Shown: piece after piece, positions 43,463-51,633 of the stretch
Numbering within the stretch: the stretch's first letter is position 1
Layout of the letters: each line of letters starts with the position of its first letter
Assembly: GCA_902779305.1 (NCBI GenBank)
Contig: CACZBD010000009.1
Span: 1-64,000, forward strand
Source: an uncultured Lachnospiraceae bacterium
Lineage (GTDB): Bacteria; Bacillota; Clostridia; Lachnospirales; Lachnospiraceae
Length of the DNA: 64,000 nt
Reading direction: 5' to 3'
Program-made: the position numbers and the translations under genes
Notes under the pieces: model-generated
Told to the model about the DNA's origin: nothing
What the model saw: only the letters and a program-made list of their open reading frames with translations
Databases searched by the model: none

Positions 43463-44388
43463 GTGAAATCAATGATCTCCTTTTCAGGTTTTTTGGCGCT
43501 TTCAACCGATACCGCCTCCAAGACAGGTCCTTCCCCGCGGTATTCATCAAAGTATTCCTGTCTGACTTTTGCCGTAACGGTCACCCAGCTGCCTTCCTTT
43601 AACTCGTTTACCTTATCATATCTGCAGGCAAAACCCAGAAAAGCGATATCGTTGGCACAGCAGGTCATGGCCTGCCTGCCCGGGACAAAATACCCTTTCG
43701 GGAATTTCTTCGGTTTCATGACCATCGCAAGAAAAGAGATCGTCTTGCCTTCATATCTCGGAAGATTGTCAAGCGCATCGATGTACCAGACACCGTATCC
43801 GTTGTCATCCAGATCGATCCGGTCCGCATGCACGTCATAGGGCAGTTCTTCGTCCATCGTCACGTTGATCTCGCCTCTGCTGTCTTCAAAAATGATCTGC
43901 GCGTTCTGCGCGACAGCCTTCACATTGCGCTTGAAGTTCGCAAGATCCATATCCGCATTGCAGCGGTTAAAAATGATCAGCTCCGATTTACGCAGCTGTT
44001 CGATCAGCAGGGATTTCATGTTGGCAAAATAGCTGACAAACGTGGAGGCGTCGATCAGCGTGATCTGCTGTTCCATCGCCCACATCACTGGCAGCTTCAT
44101 GTTCCTGAAATCCCACATGCCGTTGTATTCGATCACGATCCGCTCCGGATCGTACTTTTTGTCAAGCTCGATCAGATATTCGGGCGTGAACCGGTCTTCC
44201 TCATCGATCAGGACAAGATCCGTTTTGCTCTTTTTAAGAAGAGCCTCATCATATTCCTCTTCGCCTTCTTCGCACAGGATCAGCAGCGTGCGCCCCTGGA
44301 TCCGGAAATAGGACTGCGCGAGCGTGTATGTGATAAATGAAGTTTTTCCGCTTTCGAGAAAACCGTTGATCATATATACGGGTTTCAT
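43459..44388 (-). CDS. CobW-like GTPase fused to a DUF1980-like domain
   Basis: 309 residues. The N-terminal 190 residues are a P-loop GTPase of the CobW/COG0523 group: YMINGFLESGKTSFITYTLA is Walker A, and IIFNRCNADMDLANF is the G4-like motif. The CxCC metal motif of true CobW proteins is absent. The C-terminal 100 residues (FVPGRQAMTCCANDIAFLGF, then ELKEGSWVTVTAKVR) resemble the C-terminal DUF1980/TIGR03943 (YcgQ) domain, normally in a separate protein. This is my recognition, not a search. It overlaps the Na/Pi gene; ATG follows AAAGGAGG. Confidence 0.72.
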   Translation of the reverse strand: MKPVYMINGFLESGKTSFITYTLAQSYFRIQGRTLLILCEEGEEEYDEALLKKSKTDLVLIDEEDRFTPEYLIELDKKYDPERIVIEYNGMWDFRNMKLPVMWAMEQQITLIDASTFVSYFANMKSLLIEQLRKSELIIFNRCNADMDLANFKRNVKAVAQNAQIIFEDSRGEINVTMDEELPYDVHADRIDLDDNGYGVWYIDALDNLPRYEGKTISFLAMVMKPKKFPKGYFVPGRQAMTCCANDIAFLGFACRYDKVNELKEGSWVTVTAKVRQEYFDEYRGEGPVLEAVSVESAKKPEKEIIDFT

Positions 44389-44400
44389 GCAGCGCCTCCT

Positions 44401-45531
44401 TTATTTTTCAAACAGATGATGCAGTTTCTCTTCGTTCAGTTCGGATCCGATCACACAGATCTTCCCGGTTACATCAGGGCTTCCGCTCCGGATATCCGTT
44501 TCACCCGGCGTATAGTCAAAATAGATCCACTCATTTTCGGAAGCAACCATGCCTTTGGCGCGAAGGATCATCCCGTAATCCGTACCCTCATCAAACTTCT
44601 TAAGGATGTTTGCGATCTCATCCCGGCTGTATTTTGCCGGAGTCTCCAGACCGAAACTCGTGAAGATCTCATCCGCGTCATGATGGTGGTGGTGATGTTC
44701 ATGCTCATGGTCATGGTCGTGATGATGTTCATGCTCGTGATCATGGTCGTGATGGTGTTCGTGCTCGTCGTGCTCATGATCGTGATGGTGTTCGTGCTCA
44801 TGATCGTGGTCGTGATGATGCTCGTGATCATGGTCATGGTCGTGATGGTGCTCGTGATCATGATCGTGATGGTGCTCCCGCTCATGCTCCTCATGCGCGC
44901 GAAGGGCTTCTTCCATGAGCTCGCTCTCCAAGTCCGTAGCGCCCTCGATCGTCTTTAAGATCTGCGCTCCATCCAGTTCATTCCAGGGCGTCGTGATCAC
45001 GGTAGCCTTATCGTTGTGCTCCCTGATCAGGGCAAGCACCGCGGAAAGCTTTTCTTCCGTCATTTCATCCGTGCGGCTCAGCACAACGGTTCCCGCATGC
45101 GCGATCTGGTTAATGAAAAATTCCCCGAAGTTCTTGATGTACATCTTTGCCTTTTTGGCGTCCACGACCGCAACGGCGCTGTTCAGTTCCACGTCGTCAT
45201 GCTCGGTGGCGCCCTTTACGGCAGCCATCACATCCGACAGTTTTCCGACGCCCGACGGCTCGATGATGATCCGTTCCGGCGCATATTCCTTCAGAACTTC
45301 CTTCAGGCTTGCGCCAAAATCACCCACGAGGGAACAGCAGATGCAGCCGCTGTTCATCTCCCGGATCTCAATTCCCGCATCCTTTAAAAAGCCGCCGTCG
45401 ATGCCGATCTCACCGAATTCGTTTTCGATCAGCACTACTTTTTCCGACGACAGCGCTTCTTTCAGTAACTTCTTGATCAATGTGGTCTTTCCGGCTCCCA
45501 GAAAGCCGGAAACGATATCTATTTTTGTCAT
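44401..45531 (-). CDS. CobW/COG0523 GTPase with histidine-rich metal-binding region
   Basis: 376 residues from ATG 45531 (MTKIDIVSGFLGAGKTTLIK), preceded by GAAAGGAAGGG; the frame opens further to 45606 without a ribosome binding site. P-loop GFLGAGKTT, the metal motif GCICC, IIEPSGVGKL and SRTDE (G4-like) identify a COG0523 GTPase, a metallochaperone family for zinc, cobalt or nickel. Residues about 212-285 are almost wholly His, Asp and Glu in HDHDHEHH-like repeats. A CobW_C domain closes the protein. It starts the operon with the fused GTPase and the Na/Pi transporter. Confidence 0.92.
   Translation of the reverse strand: MTKIDIVSGFLGAGKTTLIKKLLKEALSSEKVVLIENEFGEIGIDGGFLKDAGIEIREMNSGCICCSLVGDFGASLKEVLKEYAPERIIIEPSGVGKLSDVMAAVKGATEHDDVELNSAVAVVDAKKAKMYIKNFGEFFINQIAHAGTVVLSRTDEMTEEKLSAVLALIREHNDKATVITTPWNELDGAQILKTIEGATDLESELMEEALRAHEEHEREHHHDHDHEHHHDHDHDHEHHHDHDHEHEHHHDHEHDEHEHHHDHDHEHEHHHDHDHEHEHHHHHHDADEIFTSFGLETPAKYSRDEIANILKKFDEGTDYGMILRAKGMVASENEWIYFDYTPGETDIRSGSPDVTGKICVIGSELNEEKLHHLFEK
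44675..44895 (-). repeat. Tandem repeats coding for the His-rich region
   Basis: Imperfect repeats of about 24 bases built from HDHDHEHH-type codon blocks (GTG/ATG/CAT-rich on the plus strand: TCATGATCGTGATGG and variants), inside the CobW-type gene. Copy number may vary between strains. Confidence 0.75.
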
Positions 45532-45598
45532 GATATCCCTTCCTTTCCAAAATCCATTCCGATTTATTTTGCGCCCCAAATGCCATTTTGTCAAACAT

Positions 45599-46759
45599 TC
45601 AGGCAAGCGTATAGCCGTTTTTGCCGCCCGCTTTGGTCTCTTTCATGGCCGCCTCCACGTTCCGGTACAGTTTTTCATAGTTTCCGCCATTGTCAATGGC
45701 GAACCCGACCCCGATCGAAGCCGTGATCCGGATCGGTTCTTCCCCTTCATTTCCGGGGATCGTCTGCGTCAGCAGCCGGTTCAGGGTCCGGCAGATCTGC
45801 AGCGCGGCGCGTTTGTCGTTTAAGTCTGAGACATAGATCAAAAACTGGTCCCCACCCGGGCGGGCGATGATATCTTTTCCTTTGAAGTTGTTCTTTAGGA
45901 TCTCGGCAGTTTTTTTCAGCATTTCATCGCCGCCGTCATGGCCTTTGGCACGGTTGACAAGTGAAAAACCGTCCAGATCGAGAAGGATCAGCGCATCGAT
46001 CCTGCTTTGCTCATAACAGTCGTCGATCATCTTATCGATCCGCTCCTTTGCGGAAACCCCGTGGAAGAGCCCGGTCAGGCTGTCCCGCTCGGACAGTTCC
46101 GCAAATGTCGGCGCATTGCTGATGTCTTCCAGGTATCCGATCGCAAGCGTTTCCGACGGATCCTCATCCGCATTCAGGGAAAATCGCACAAATCTGCCGC
46201 TTTTCGTTTTCAGGTTCACATTGATCGAGCGCATGGTCTCCGGGAAATCCTGTAACTGTACACGGAGCAGATCCACATACGCTTCATCGATCGTTTTCAT
46301 CGCAAAGGCAGAAAGAAGGCCGTCATAGTGATTTTTACATCCAAACAGCTCCTGCATGGATCTGTCGGCGATCATCACATCCGTATCCGTGCGGTAATAA
46401 AAGACGCCGATCTCCTGGGCGGACACGCTTTTAACCAGGTCATCCACAAATGCCGTGTAATCCCTAAGAAGCACGCCGCAGACATTTTTCTCCAGAAAAA
46501 AAGCCGTGAGCACCACGAGTTTCTCCATGTTCTCAAGATAGATCCTGCGTGAAACCTCCTGCGAAAGACAGGCCGCAGGATACAGCAGTTCCTGCCACTT
46601 GGCAAGGTCCTGCTCATAGGGCTGCATCGCGGCATTCCCGTACTCGATCTTAAGGCCCGCTGCCTTCTGCTCCCCATCCGTTATGATCCTGCAGACGGCA
46701 AAGGGCAAAGGACAATATTTTAAGATCTCTGCTTTTGTCCACTTTTGAAACAGTCCCAC
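45599..46759 (-). CDS. PAS-GGDEF protein with degenerate GGDQF motif
   Basis: 386 residues. A PAS-like sensor (residues about 105-215: SAQEIGVFYYRTDTDVMIAD) precedes a GGDEF domain (SERDSLTGLFHGVSAKERID onward). The catalytic loop reads PGGDQF near residue 305, so Glu is replaced by Gln and catalysis is doubtful; no RxxD inhibitory site lies just upstream. It may bind nucleotide as a sensor. Start is GTG 46759, preceded by GGGGGA. It lies upstream of the CobW operon in the same direction. Confidence 0.85.
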   Translation of the reverse strand: MGLFQKWTKAEILKYCPLPFAVCRIITDGEQKAAGLKIEYGNAAMQPYEQDLAKWQELLYPAACLSQEVSRRIYLENMEKLVVLTAFFLEKNVCGVLLRDYTAFVDDLVKSVSAQEIGVFYYRTDTDVMIADRSMQELFGCKNHYDGLLSAFAMKTIDEAYVDLLRVQLQDFPETMRSINVNLKTKSGRFVRFSLNADEDPSETLAIGYLEDISNAPTFAELSERDSLTGLFHGVSAKERIDKMIDDCYEQSRIDALILLDLDGFSLVNRAKGHDGGDEMLKKTAEILKNNFKGKDIIARPGGDQFLIYVSDLNDKRAALQICRTLNRLLTQTIPGNEGEEPIRITASIGVGFAIDNGGNYEKLYRNVEAAMKETKAGGKNGYTLA

Positions 46760-46797
46760 GTTCTATCCCCCAAATATAAAGATCTCTTCTTCCCCGT

Positions 46798-47760
46798 TCA
46801 GGCGCTTAAGCCTTCGGAGATCCCGAGCAGCACGATCCCGGCGATCACGGTGATCACGCAGGCATACTGCGAAGCCTTCAGTTTCTCGTTGATCACGATC
46901 CTTGAGAGGATCACGGAAACGATACAGTAAGATGCAATGAGCGGAGCCGCAAGCATCGGACGGGCCGACATCGCAAAGACATAAAAGATCTGCCCGCCTT
47001 CCTCAAACAGCGCGGCAAAAGCTTTGTCTTTTTCCTGAAAAACAAACGGATTGTACGCTTTCTTTGTGCGGATCAGCATATAGATCCATGCGCCGATCCC
47101 GGCAAGCAGAAACGTGAAGCCGTAGAGCACCAGAACATCGATCTCGCCAAGTCCCAGGCCCGCTTCCCCGTCTAAGATCACACCGTCCGCCGCGGTCCCG
47201 ATGGTGTCAAACAGGCAATAGGCGATCGGGAACAACAGCGCAAGGGCTGAAAATCTGTATTTGTTCGGTTTCTTTCCGGCAGGTTCCTGCGGATGTTCCA
47301 GACGGCGTTCCACGATCGCAAGCGCAACGACGCCCGCAACGATCAGCGCCGTGCCGATGATATCGATCACGCTGAATTCATCCCAGAAAGATCCCATTCT
47401 GCCGGTCACGGTGAAAAAGATCACCATCACGATCATCGAAAAGGCACCGGATGCATTCTGGACCGGAGAGATGATGGAAACTTCCAGATACCGAAGCCCC
47501 GCATATCCGATCACCATGGAAATGATATAAGCCAGCGAAGCCGGTGAATACTTCACCGCATTTGTAAGAAAGGAGGATACGGAAAAAGATGTTTCCGTAA
47601 GCGGCAGCATGATCAGGGCAAAGAGCCCCATGACCAGGCCCACCCAGACCGCGATCTTTAAGTGCGAATACGGATCGTCCTCATCCGTACCCTTTTTGTA
47701 AAACAGATCAGCCGTTCCCCAGCTCATCATCGTAACCAGTGACAGTAAAAACCAGCTCAT
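46798..47760 (-). CDS. EamA/DMT-superfamily permease
   Basis: 320 residues with ten predicted membrane segments in two repeats. The start MSWFLLSLVTMMSWGTADLF and the second-half segment LFEEGGQIFYVFAMSARPML fit the EamA fold. Such permeases export or import small metabolites; the substrate cannot be read. It lies just downstream of the molybdenum hydroxylase operon, 24 bp from the last gene, and could be co-transcribed with it. Confidence 0.85.
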   Translation of the reverse strand: MSWFLLSLVTMMSWGTADLFYKKGTDEDDPYSHLKIAVWVGLVMGLFALIMLPLTETSFSVSSFLTNAVKYSPASLAYIISMVIGYAGLRYLEVSIISPVQNASGAFSMIVMVIFFTVTGRMGSFWDEFSVIDIIGTALIVAGVVALAIVERRLEHPQEPAGKKPNKYRFSALALLFPIAYCLFDTIGTAADGVILDGEAGLGLGEIDVLVLYGFTFLLAGIGAWIYMLIRTKKAYNPFVFQEKDKAFAALFEEGGQIFYVFAMSARPMLAAPLIASYCIVSVILSRIVINEKLKASQYACVITVIAGIVLLGISEGLSA

Positions 47761-47784
47761 TTCATTTCCTCTTTTTCTTATGTT

Positions 47785-50352
47785 TTATTTTGTATTTTTG
47801 CGATACGGTGTATCGGCAAGCGGAAGTTCCTGCCTGAATTTTCCGTCATAGCGGTAATATGCCAGGGCGCAGGCCGGTGCCGTCGGGATCATGCACAGTT
47901 CGCCGCAGCCTTTTGCGCCCAAAGATACCGGCAGTTTATCCTCTTCCTTCGGCTCGCACAAGATCACATCAAGTTCCGGCGCTAGATCCGCTCTCATGAA
48001 TCCGATCGTTCCGAATTTACTCTTTGTATAACCGTCAATACATTCGAACTTCTCCGTAACGCCGTAGCCGATCCCCATGAGCATGCCGCCTTCGATCTGG
48101 CCTTCCACTGACTGGATATTGACGGGCGTTCCCACATCAAACGCGGAAACCGCTTTCGTGATCATGCCGTTCTCATCAAGAATGATGACCTGCGTACCGT
48201 AGGAATACGAAATATGGCTTACCGGATTTTCCTTGATCGCCCCGAGCGGGTCCGTGATCGCGGAGAATTCCCCGAAGAATTCCTCACCTTCGAGCTCGGC
48301 AAGCGTTTTCTTTTCCAAAGCCAGTTTCAGCTTCTCTCCGACACGCCTTGCCGCTTCCCCGGTCATGACCGTCTGACGGGAAGCCGTTGAGGTGCCCGCA
48401 TCCGGCGTCCGGTTGGTGTCCGCGTTCTCAAAGACAAAGAGTGCGGGGTCGAGCGCCGTCACATGACAGATCTCCGTAAGCACCATCTGCGCGATCCCCT
48501 GTCCCATGCAGGAAGCGGATGTACGGATATGGATCTTTCCGTCTTCCACACTGAGCAATACCCTTCCGATGTCCTTCTTGCCCATGCCGGTTCCGGAATT
48601 CTTGAACCCGCAGGCAATGCCGGCATATTTGTTGGCATAGAACACGTCCTTGACCGCGTCCAGACAGGCTTCCATGTTGGTGTTCGGATCCGCCGTCTGA
48701 CCGTTTGGCAGGATATCGCCCGGCTTGATCGCGTTTCTTCTGCGGAATTCCCAGGGATCGATCCCCACCATTTCCGCAAGCAGATTGATGTTCATCTCCG
48801 TTGCGAAGCAGCTCTGCGTCACGCCGAAGCCCCGGAACGCGCCCGAAACCACGTTATTGGTATAAACGGACATGCCGAAGATATCAATGTTCTGATAATT
48901 GTAAGGTCCCGCCGCATGCGTGCAGGCTCTGTGCAGGACCGGACCGCCAAGCGACGCATAGGCACCCGTATCCGCGATGATGATCCCTTTCATGCCCGTC
49001 AGGATCCCGTTCTCGTCGCAGGCCGTCGTGAATTCCATTTCCATCGGATGGCGTTTCACATGATAAGCCAGAGATTCCTGTCTGGAGTATTTGACTTTCA
49101 CGGGACGTTTCGTCACCCAGGCAGCAAGCGCGGCATAGGGCTGCACGCTCATATCTTCCTTGCCGCCGAATCCGCCGCCCACCAGCGGCGCATGGCAGTG
49201 TACCTTTTCAAACGGGATCTGCAGCATGGTCGCGCATTCCCGCTGCACATCATAAATGGACTGGCTCGTGGTATAGATCAGCAGTCCGTCATCGCCCTCC
49301 GGGCAGGCCACGCAGCATTCCGGCTCCATGAAGCCGTGCTCCTGCCAGGGCGTTTTGTATTTTCTCGTGACAACATATTTCGAATTTCTGATCGCGCTGT
49401 CGGCATCCCCGCGCACCAGATTGGCGCGGCTCATCACGTTCCCGTCCGGATGGATCAGGGGTGCATCGCCCTTTAAGGCTTCAAACGGCGAAGTGATGGG
49501 TTCCAGTTCGGTATAGTCGACCTCGATCAGCGCAAGGATCTCATCCAGCGATTCCTGTTTTGTGGAAACCACGACCGCAAGCACATTTCCGACATACTTG
49601 GTGATGTCACCAGGTCCCATCATCACATCCCAGTCCTGCTTCAGATGTCCGATGATGTTATAGGGCACATCCTCCTTTGTCAGGATCTCCACGCAGTCCG
49701 GATGCGTAACCGCCTTTGCGGGATCGATCGCATTGATCTTTGCCCTCGGATATTTCGAATACAGGCATTTAGCGTAAAGCATGCCGGGCAGAACGATATC
49801 ATCCGTAAAAATCCCGGTCCCGTTCACTTTTTCCTTCGCATCGATCCGTTTTGCGTGCTCGTTCATATGAAGCGACTTTTCCGGTTCGGGGATCGGCCTC
49901 TTCTCCCTGAAGAAGTCCGCAGCCAACAGGATCGCATCCTCGATCTTTTTGTATCCCGTACAGCGGCAGAGGTTTCCCCTGATCGCCTGTTTGACATCTT
50001 TTCTCGTCGGATTTAAGTTTACATCCAGCAGGCTCTTGGCACTGATGATCATTCCGGGAATGCAGAAGCCGCACTGCACGGCGCCGGCCTGTGCAAAGCA
50101 GTGCTCGTACACCTTCATTTCTTCCGGATCGATCCCTTCCACCGTCAGGATCTTTTTATCCGCAAGCTTTGAAAGACTCGGCACGCAGGCTTTGACTTTC
50201 TCTCCGTCCACGAGAACCGTACAGGTTCCGCAGGCCCCTTCCGAGCAGCCGTCTTTTGCGGCCGTAAGATGCAGATCGTCTCTGAGAAAACGCAGCAGTT
50301 TCTTGTCGTGCGCGCTCTCGTATTCCTTGCCGTTGATATTGACCTTGTACAT
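47785..50352 (-). CDS. Single-chain [2Fe-2S]-molybdopterin hydroxylase (selenium-dependent xanthine dehydrogenase type)
   Basis: 855 residues. Residues 1-150 hold two [2Fe-2S] centres: plant-type CSEGACGTCTVLV with a later Cys, and CGFCIPGMI with CRCTGYKK. The remaining 700 residues are the molybdopterin-binding aldehyde oxidase/xanthine dehydrogenase domain, with GGGFGGKED, AFRGFGVTQ and the catalytic-glutamate motif GAKGCGEL. A fused FeS-Mo chain of this length is characteristic of the selenium-dependent xanthine dehydrogenase group. No FAD domain is present, so a partner is needed. The selenium cofactor is not visible in the sequence. Confidence 0.85.
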   Translation of the reverse strand: MYKVNINGKEYESAHDKKLLRFLRDDLHLTAAKDGCSEGACGTCTVLVDGEKVKACVPSLSKLADKKILTVEGIDPEEMKVYEHCFAQAGAVQCGFCIPGMIISAKSLLDVNLNPTRKDVKQAIRGNLCRCTGYKKIEDAILLAADFFREKRPIPEPEKSLHMNEHAKRIDAKEKVNGTGIFTDDIVLPGMLYAKCLYSKYPRAKINAIDPAKAVTHPDCVEILTKEDVPYNIIGHLKQDWDVMMGPGDITKYVGNVLAVVVSTKQESLDEILALIEVDYTELEPITSPFEALKGDAPLIHPDGNVMSRANLVRGDADSAIRNSKYVVTRKYKTPWQEHGFMEPECCVACPEGDDGLLIYTTSQSIYDVQRECATMLQIPFEKVHCHAPLVGGGFGGKEDMSVQPYAALAAWVTKRPVKVKYSRQESLAYHVKRHPMEMEFTTACDENGILTGMKGIIIADTGAYASLGGPVLHRACTHAAGPYNYQNIDIFGMSVYTNNVVSGAFRGFGVTQSCFATEMNINLLAEMVGIDPWEFRRRNAIKPGDILPNGQTADPNTNMEACLDAVKDVFYANKYAGIACGFKNSGTGMGKKDIGRVLLSVEDGKIHIRTSASCMGQGIAQMVLTEICHVTALDPALFVFENADTNRTPDAGTSTASRQTVMTGEAARRVGEKLKLALEKKTLAELEGEEFFGEFSAITDPLGAIKENPVSHISYSYGTQVIILDENGMITKAVSAFDVGTPVNIQSVEGQIEGGMLMGIGYGVTEKFECIDGYTKSKFGTIGFMRADLAPELDVILCEPKEEDKLPVSLGAKGCGELCMIPTAPACALAYYRYDGKFRQELPLADTPYRKNTK

Positions 50353-50365
50353 AGTCTCCCTTTCT

Positions 50366-51175
50366 TCAGATCAGTTCCAGAAAATCACGCAGCAGATTTT
50401 CACAGACGGCTTTTCTGTATTCCGCCGATACACGGCCTCTGGTGAGCACCATGTTGTCCATATATGCCTTTATGTAAGTCTCTCTCAGTTCTTTCGCTTC
50501 TTCGACGGTTTTTCCCAGCATGGTCTTTTCGATCTCTTTGTATCTTAAGACCGTATCCGCCACGGCGCCGAAAGCGGCCGCGATCCTTTTGATCTTTCCG
50601 TCCTGTGTATCCACGATGCCCGCAAAAGAGATCCGCGAGATCGCCAGCGCATTTCTTCCGCCGACCTTCTGATACGCGTATTTTTCGATCTTTTGTTTCG
50701 GGATCAGGATCTCGGCGATCAGTTCGTCATCCCGCAGGTCCAGATCCCTGCGGCCCTTATAAAATCTGTCGACGTCAACGATCCGCTCTCCGTTTACGGA
50801 CAACAGCCTGATCTTTGCATCCATGACATATTCGATCAAAACGGAATCTGCCTTTGCGGAGCCGTTTCCGAGGTTTCCGCCGAAGGTCCCGGCATTGCGG
50901 ATGGCGGGCGCAGCGATCTTACTGACGGCTTCCTTCATAAGCTCCGGCACCAGTTTGTTTTCCAATGCCTGTGTAAAAGTCACCCCGGATCCGATCCTGA
51001 TATATGCTTCGTCCTCGAGGACCTGCTGCAGTTCTGCAACACGGTTTATGAACAGGTAGCTGACATCTTTTCTGTTTTCAACCATCAGGTCGGTTCCGCC
51101 GGCATAAGGGACCGACTGGGTTTCCTGACGGAGTTTTAATGCTTCCTGAAGCGTTTTCGGTGCATAGTTTACCAT
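50366..51175 (-). CDS. xdhB: Xanthine dehydrogenase-type FAD-binding subunit
   Basis: 269 residues, the medium subunit. FAD-binding motifs: VPYAGGTDLMVENRKD near the N-terminus and IRNAGTFGGNLGNGSAKADS near residue 100. The C-terminal CODH-flavoprotein domain follows. ATG 51175 follows GGAGGGTGACGG and overlaps the FeS gene by 7 bp. It is the only FAD subunit in this operon and could serve the three-subunit enzyme and the single-chain hydroxylase. Confidence 0.9.
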   Translation of the reverse strand: MVNYAPKTLQEALKLRQETQSVPYAGGTDLMVENRKDVSYLFINRVAELQQVLEDEAYIRIGSGVTFTQALENKLVPELMKEAVSKIAAPAIRNAGTFGGNLGNGSAKADSVLIEYVMDAKIRLLSVNGERIVDVDRFYKGRRDLDLRDDELIAEILIPKQKIEKYAYQKVGGRNALAISRISFAGIVDTQDGKIKRIAAAFGAVADTVLRYKEIEKTMLGKTVEEAKELRETYIKAYMDNMVLTRGRVSAEYRKAVCENLLRDFLELI

Positions 51176-51633
51176 AAGCCGTCACCCTCCTTTGCCGCAT
51201 TTTCCACCGCGTTTACGATCGCGTTGTAACCGGTGCACCTACAGAGATTCCCCGACAGGCCTTCCCGGATCTCATCTGTGGTCGGATGCGGGTTTTTAAG
51301 AAGCAGCGCATGACTTGCCATGACCATGCCCGGAATGCAGAAACCGCACTGTACGGCAGACAGCTCGCCGAAGGCTTTGCTTAAGGCTGCAAACTGCTTC
51401 GTCTCACGGAATCCTTCCAGTGTCAGGACATGTGCTTCTTCGATCGAGCCCATGGCCACGCAGCAGGAATTGTATAAAACATCATCGATCAATACGGCAC
51501 AGGCGCCGCATTCTCCTTCTTTACAACCGCATTTGACGCTTTTGCAGTCAAAATCATCCCTCAGCACATCCAGCAGGCGGGCGGCAGGATCTCCCTCATG
51601 GGAAACAGGTTTTCCGTTCAGGTAAAAGTTCAT
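51169..51633 (-). CDS. xdhC: Xanthine dehydrogenase-type [2Fe-2S] subunit
   Basis: 154 residues, the small subunit. It carries both clusters: CGCKEGECGACAVLI with the later Cys, and CGFCIPGMVMAS with CRCTGYNAI. It passes electrons from the molybdenum centre to FAD. It overlaps the upstream molybdopterin-subunit gene by 4 bp and the downstream FAD gene by 7 bp. The gene letter follows the E. coli convention; other nomenclatures differ. Confidence 0.9.
   Translation of the reverse strand: MNFYLNGKPVSHEGDPAARLLDVLRDDFDCKSVKCGCKEGECGACAVLIDDVLYNSCCVAMGSIEEAHVLTLEGFRETKQFAALSKAFGELSAVQCGFCIPGMVMASHALLLKNPHPTTDEIREGLSGNLCRCTGYNAIVNAVENAAKEGDGLW

Noticed and set aside
44675-44895. CRISPR-like or regulatory tandem repeat
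   Set aside because: The repeats are in frame within a CobW-type gene and encode the His-rich tract; no spacers exist.
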